A stretch of 64,000 bases of DNA, taken from the NCBI RefSeq assembly GCF_000421525.1, contig NZ_ATXE01000001.1, positions 558,001 to 622,000 of the forward strand. The letters are read 5' to 3'. Positions 58,597-64,000 of the stretch are shown piece after piece (the stretch's first letter is position 1; the number at the start of each line of letters is the position of its first letter). This DNA comes from Aestuariimicrobium kwangyangense DSM 21549. GTDB taxonomy: Bacteria > Actinomycetota > Actinomycetes > Propionibacteriales > Propionibacteriaceae. The notes beneath the pieces were generated by a model. It was not told the origin of the DNA. It did not search any database and saw only the letters and a program-made list of their open reading frames with translations. Position numbers and translations under genes: made by a program.

Positions 58597-58628
58597 TCGG
58601 CCGGTCGGTAGGCGCCCGGCCGCAGCAC

Positions 58629-58634
58629 TAGGCT
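58629..58634 (+). promoter_or_regulatory. Leaderless -10 element of glyQS
   Basis: TAGGCT followed by six bases and GTG 58641. Same hexamer as at argG. Confidence 0.65.
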
Positions 58635-58640
58635 GGCCCG

Positions 58641-61676
<3,036 letters not shown>

Positions 61677-61683
61677 GTCCGAT

Positions 61684-61753
61684 CGTCGGTTGAGCAGCGA
61701 GGAATGATCCGGCCAACGTCGGTTGAGTAGCGAGGAACGAGCGTGTCGAAACC
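61684..61753 (+). repeat. Intergenic GGTTGAGTAGCGAGGA repeat, plus-strand copies before menB
   Basis: CGTCGGTTGAGCAGCGAGGA starts at 61684 and a second copy (GAGTAG in place of GAGCAG) at 61717, 33 bp apart. The second extends through GCGTGTCGAAACC to 61753. GAGGA and the GTG start codon of menB are both within the repeat. Confidence 0.8.
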
Positions 61754-62678
61754 ATCCCAGCCCTTCAACCCCGACCTGTGGGACGAGATCACCGGCGACC
61801 AGGTCGACGGGGGCGCCGCCTTCACCGACATCACCTACCACCGCGCCAAGCGGGTGCCGGCGGTCAGGATCGCCATCGACCGGCCCGAGGTGCGCAACGC
61901 CTTTCGTCCGCACACCGTGGACGAGCTGTACCGCGCCCTCGACCACGCCCGCCGTTCGGCCGATGTGGGCTGCGTGCTGCTGACCGGCAACGGGCCGTCC
62001 GAGAAGGATGGCGGGTGGGCCTTCTGCTCCGGTGGTGACCAGCGCATTCGCGGACGATCCGGTTACCAGTACGCCGAGGGTGAGACCGCCTCGACCGTCG
62101 ACGCCAGGCGAGCGGCCGCCGAGGGAGGACGGCTGCACATCCTCGAGGTGCAGCGGTTGATCCGGTTCATGCCGAAGGTGGTGATCGCGCTCGTCAACGG
62201 ATGGGCCGCCGGTGGCGGTCACTCGCTGCACGTGGTCTGCGACCTGACCCTTGCCTCGGCCGAGCACGCCCGCTTCAAGCAGACCGATGCCGATGTCGGC
62301 TCGTTCGATGCCGGGTTCGGCTCGGCGTACCTCGCGCGGCAGGTGGGGCAGAAGGTCGCTCGCGAGATCTTCTTCCTGGGTGAGACCTACGACGCGCAGC
62401 GGGCCTACGAGATGGGCACGGTCAACAAGGTGGTGCCGCACGACGGCCTCGAGACGGTCGGTCTGGAGTGGGCGGCGAAGGTGTGCGGCAAGTCGCCGAC
62501 TGCCCAGCGGATGTTGAAGTTCGCGTTCAACGCCATCGATGACGGGCTGATCGGGCAGCAGGTGTTCGCGGGGGAGACCACGCGGTTGGCGTACATGACG
62601 GACGAGGCGGTGGAGGGGCGGGACTCGTTCCTGGAGAAGCGTCCGCCGGACTGGTCGGCCTTCCCGTACTACTACTGA
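61743..62678 (+). CDS. menB: 1,4-dihydroxy-2-naphthoyl-CoA synthase
   Basis: 311 residues from GTG 61743. A crotonase-fold enzyme that closes the naphthoquinone ring in menaquinone synthesis. Diagnostic segments: VRIAIDRPEVRNAFRPHTVDELYRAL, GGWAFCSGGDQRIRG, GWAAGGGHSLHVVCDLTLAS (oxyanion hole) and TDADVGSFDAGFGSAYLARQVG with the catalytic Asp/Ser; the C-terminal FLEKRPPDWSAFPYYY is typical. Length is slightly over the E. coli enzyme (285). No other men gene is adjacent. Start and ribosome site lie in a dispersed repeat (61717-61753), whose inverted copy follows the gene at 62701. Confidence 0.97.
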   Translation: MSKPSQPFNPDLWDEITGDQVDGGAAFTDITYHRAKRVPAVRIAIDRPEVRNAFRPHTVDELYRALDHARRSADVGCVLLTGNGPSEKDGGWAFCSGGDQRIRGRSGYQYAEGETASTVDARRAAAEGGRLHILEVQRLIRFMPKVVIALVNGWAAGGGHSLHVVCDLTLASAEHARFKQTDADVGSFDAGFGSAYLARQVGQKVAREIFFLGETYDAQRAYEMGTVNKVVPHDGLETVGLEWAAKVCGKSPTAQRMLKFAFNAIDDGLIGQQVFAGETTRLAYMTDEAVEGRDSFLEKRPPDWSAFPYYY

Positions 62679-62700
62679 CGGGCGATCGGGCGCCGCTCGC

Positions 62701-62736
62701 GGTTTCGACACGGTCGCTTCGCTCCCCACTCAACCG
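62701..62736 (-). repeat. Inverted copy of the menB-flanking repeat
   Basis: Reads GGTTTCGACACGG...CACTCAACCG on the plus strand, the reverse complement of the element at 61719-61753 apart from changes in the middle. The two copies thus enclose menB as inverted repeats, 22 bp past its stop. Similar TTTCGACA...CTCAACC elements are widespread between genes in actinobacteria (recalled, not searched). Confidence 0.75.
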
Positions 62737-62775
62737 GGGGAACTCGGGTCGCTCGTGCTCGAGATTGGTGGTCCC

Positions 62776-62945
62776 ACCTGCCCGCGTTGCGTCCCACCTG
62801 CCCGCCTTCGGAGCACCTGCCCTCTCCCTGTCCATGGGCAACTGCGCCGAACGTGGGCAACCGCCCCCGTACGCGGGCAAATGCGCCGGTCGCGGGCAAC
62901 TGCGCCGGACGAGGGCAACCGCCCCCGTCCGCCCTTGGTTCCTGC
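62776..62945. repeat. Intergenic inverted array of ~19-20 bp GGGCAA units, copy 2
   Basis: CTGCCC cores at 62778, 62798 and 62818 (minus-strand units, 20-bp period), then GGGCAA cores at 62836, 62855, 62875, 62894 and 62913 (19-20 bp period), e.g. GGGCAACTGCGCCGAACG and GGGCAACTGCGCCGGACG. The turning point at 62824-62835 resembles that of copy 1 (CCCTGTCC, compare CCCTGACC). Same structure and motif as 22571-22777, 40 kb away. It fills the gap between menB and the molybdoenzyme gene. Confidence 0.72.
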
Positions 62946-62969
62946 CCGCGACGAGGGGACGATGGGGAT

Positions 62970-64000
62970 GTGAACTCCGTCACCAGCCCTGCGGACGCTG
63001 CCGCTGATCCGTCCGGCCATCAGCCGCCGCCGAAACAGGCCAGGACACCGCCGCCTCGTCCGGCCACCTCGCCGCGGCTGGCGGGGTTGTGCGGCGTGGT
63101 GGCGACCGGAACGGGGTTGGCCGCGGCCGCGCTGGTCGCGCAGGCGACCGGTCCCGGGTCGGCGCCCGTGACCGCCATCGGGAATCGGCTGATCGACCTG
63201 ATGCCAGCCCCGCTCGTCAACTGGGGCAAGGAGACACTCGGCCACGCCGACAAGCCCGTGTTGCTCGTGATCGTCACCTTGGTCGCGCTGGCCCTCGGCG
63301 CCCTGGCCGGTCTCCTGGCGGCCAGACGAAGACACCTCGGCTGGGTCGTGATCGCCCCCTTGGCCGCGCTGTCCCTGCTCGCGGCTTCAACCGACCCGGC
63401 TGCCTCCTTCCCGTCCTCGCTCGTCCCCACCCTGGTGGCACTGGTGGTGGCGGTACCGCTGCTGTCGGCCCTGGTCGAGAGAGCGCACTCACGCACCTTC
63501 GCCGACGGCACTCCCGACACCGAGGCACGCCGCCGGTTCTTGACCCTGCTCGGGGGAGCGACCACCGCTGCCGTGGTCGGAGTCGGTGCCGAGCGCGTGA
63601 TCGACGCCCGCGTGGGAGCGGGCTCCGACGCCGGACTGCCCCCACTGCCGACCCCCTCAGCGACCGAGGCCGTACCCGCCGGCGCAGAGTTGGGCATCGC
63701 CGGGCTCAGTCCCTACGTGACCCCGGCCAAGGACTTCTACCGCATCGACACAGCCCTGGTGGTTCCCCGCGTCTCCGCCACGAAGTGGACGCTCTCGATC
63801 GTCGGCCAGGTGCGCAAGCCCGTCACCATCGACTACGCCACCCTGCTGTCGCGCGGTCTCGTGGAGCACGTGACCACCCTGACCTGCGTGTCGAACGAGG
63901 TCGGCGGCAACCTCGCCGGGAACGCCGTGTGGCTGGGCCTGCCGGTGCGCGAACTGCTGGCCGAGGCCGAGCCCCTCCCTGGTGCCGACATGGTGCTCTC
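62970..64000 (+). CDS. Molybdopterin-dependent oxidoreductase (sulfite oxidase family), membrane-anchored, partial
   Basis: The gene opens at GTG 62970 and runs off the right edge after 343 codons. Following a Pro/Ala-rich cytoplasmic start there are about four hydrophobic segments (~33-55, 85-108, ~113-130 and ~140-160) and then, after DTEARRRFLTLLGGATTAAVVGVG, a soluble domain. That domain, from ~235, starts the sulfite-oxidase fold: WTLSIVGQVRKPVTIDYATLLSRG and LTCVSNEVGGNLAGNAVWLGLPVRELL, where the cysteine is the expected molybdenum ligand. The RRRFLTLLGG stretch looks like a Tat-type second signal within the protein, suggesting that the Mo domain is outside the membrane. It uses Mo-molybdopterin of the kind built by the cofactor genes 7-20 kb away. 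C-terminus not visible. Confidence 0.85.
   Translation, partial: MNSVTSPADAAADPSGHQPPPKQARTPPPRPATSPRLAGLCGVVATGTGLAAAALVAQATGPGSAPVTAIGNRLIDLMPAPLVNWGKETLGHADKPVLLVIVTLVALALGALAGLLAARRRHLGWVVIAPLAALSLLAASTDPAASFPSSLVPTLVALVVAVPLLSALVERAHSRTFADGTPDTEARRRFLTLLGGATTAAVVGVGAERVIDARVGAGSDAGLPPLPTPSATEAVPAGAELGIAGLSPYVTPAKDFYRIDTALVVPRVSATKWTLSIVGQVRKPVTIDYATLLSRGLVEHVTTLTCVSNEVGGNLAGNAVWLGLPVRELLAEAEPLPGADMVL

Overview
The window is very GC-rich (roughly 70%) with the gene density, overlapping ATGA/GTGA starts and leaderless promoters of an actinobacterium. A WhiB-type protein, an LCP cell-wall ligase, GTP-dependent PEP carboxykinase, menaquinone synthesis (MenB) and a single-chain biotin carboxylase/carboxyltransferase support this. 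The mix suggests a Propionibacteriaceae-like, facultatively anaerobic nitrate reducer; this placement is an inference from gene content, not a phylogeny. No integrase, transposase, rRNA or CRISPR array is visible.

Layout. 1-7.0 kb (minus): a partial HAD phosphatase, an 1851-residue multidomain acyl-CoA carboxylase and an unusual WhiB protein with a C-terminal HTH. 7.0-7.8 kb holds no convincing gene but carries an inverted repeat just before a Tat-exported GxGYxYP-family protein (7.8-9.9 kb). 10.0-16.6 kb (plus): a heterodimeric ABC exporter with one nucleotide site destroyed, overlapping an ABC-2 exporter (ATPase plus two permeases). 16.8-25.3 kb: M23 peptidase, DUF2264 protein, argG with two upstream ARG boxes, MFS exporter, NagD-like phosphatase, DUF2461 protein and a quinone oxidoreductase. 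25.4-33.1 kb: three tRNA genes, an LCP protein, pckG, three small membrane proteins in lower-GC DNA, and a glycerophosphodiesterase. 33.2-37.5 kb (minus): M3 and S9 peptidases.

37.5-56.0 kb is a molybdenum/nitrate respiration island. Molybdate uptake (HTH-TOBE regulator, modA, modB, modC) reads one way. A run of 13 same-strand genes (moaA-moaD-mobA-narGHJI-narK-narK-moaE-moeB-moeA-moaC) encodes nearly all of molybdenum cofactor synthesis, the bis-MGD nitrate reductase and two nitrate/nitrite carriers. mog lies beside it on the other strand, and a COG2345/SufR-like regulator is divergent from moaA. Together these genes could take in molybdate, build the cofactor, assemble NarGHI and move nitrate and nitrite. 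A further molybdopterin oxidoreductase starts at the right edge.

56.0-64.0 kb: a 2H phosphoesterase, a GH13 enzyme with CBM48, a fused alpha-beta glycyl-tRNA synthetase, menB flanked by inverted copies of an intergenic repeat, and the partial molybdoenzyme.

Besides genes, the window contains several non-coding structures worth attention: two intergenic inverted arrays of a ~19-20 bp GGGCAA unit (22.6 and 62.8 kb), a near-perfect 33-bp stem between convergent genes (33.2 kb), a 17-bp tandem repeat forming four chained hexapeptide mini-ORFs that end on a peptidase start codon (35.3 kb), a different 17-bp triplet repeat at the end of mog (40.8 kb), and a recurring TANNNT-N6/7-start-codon arrangement that implies widespread leaderless mRNAs.
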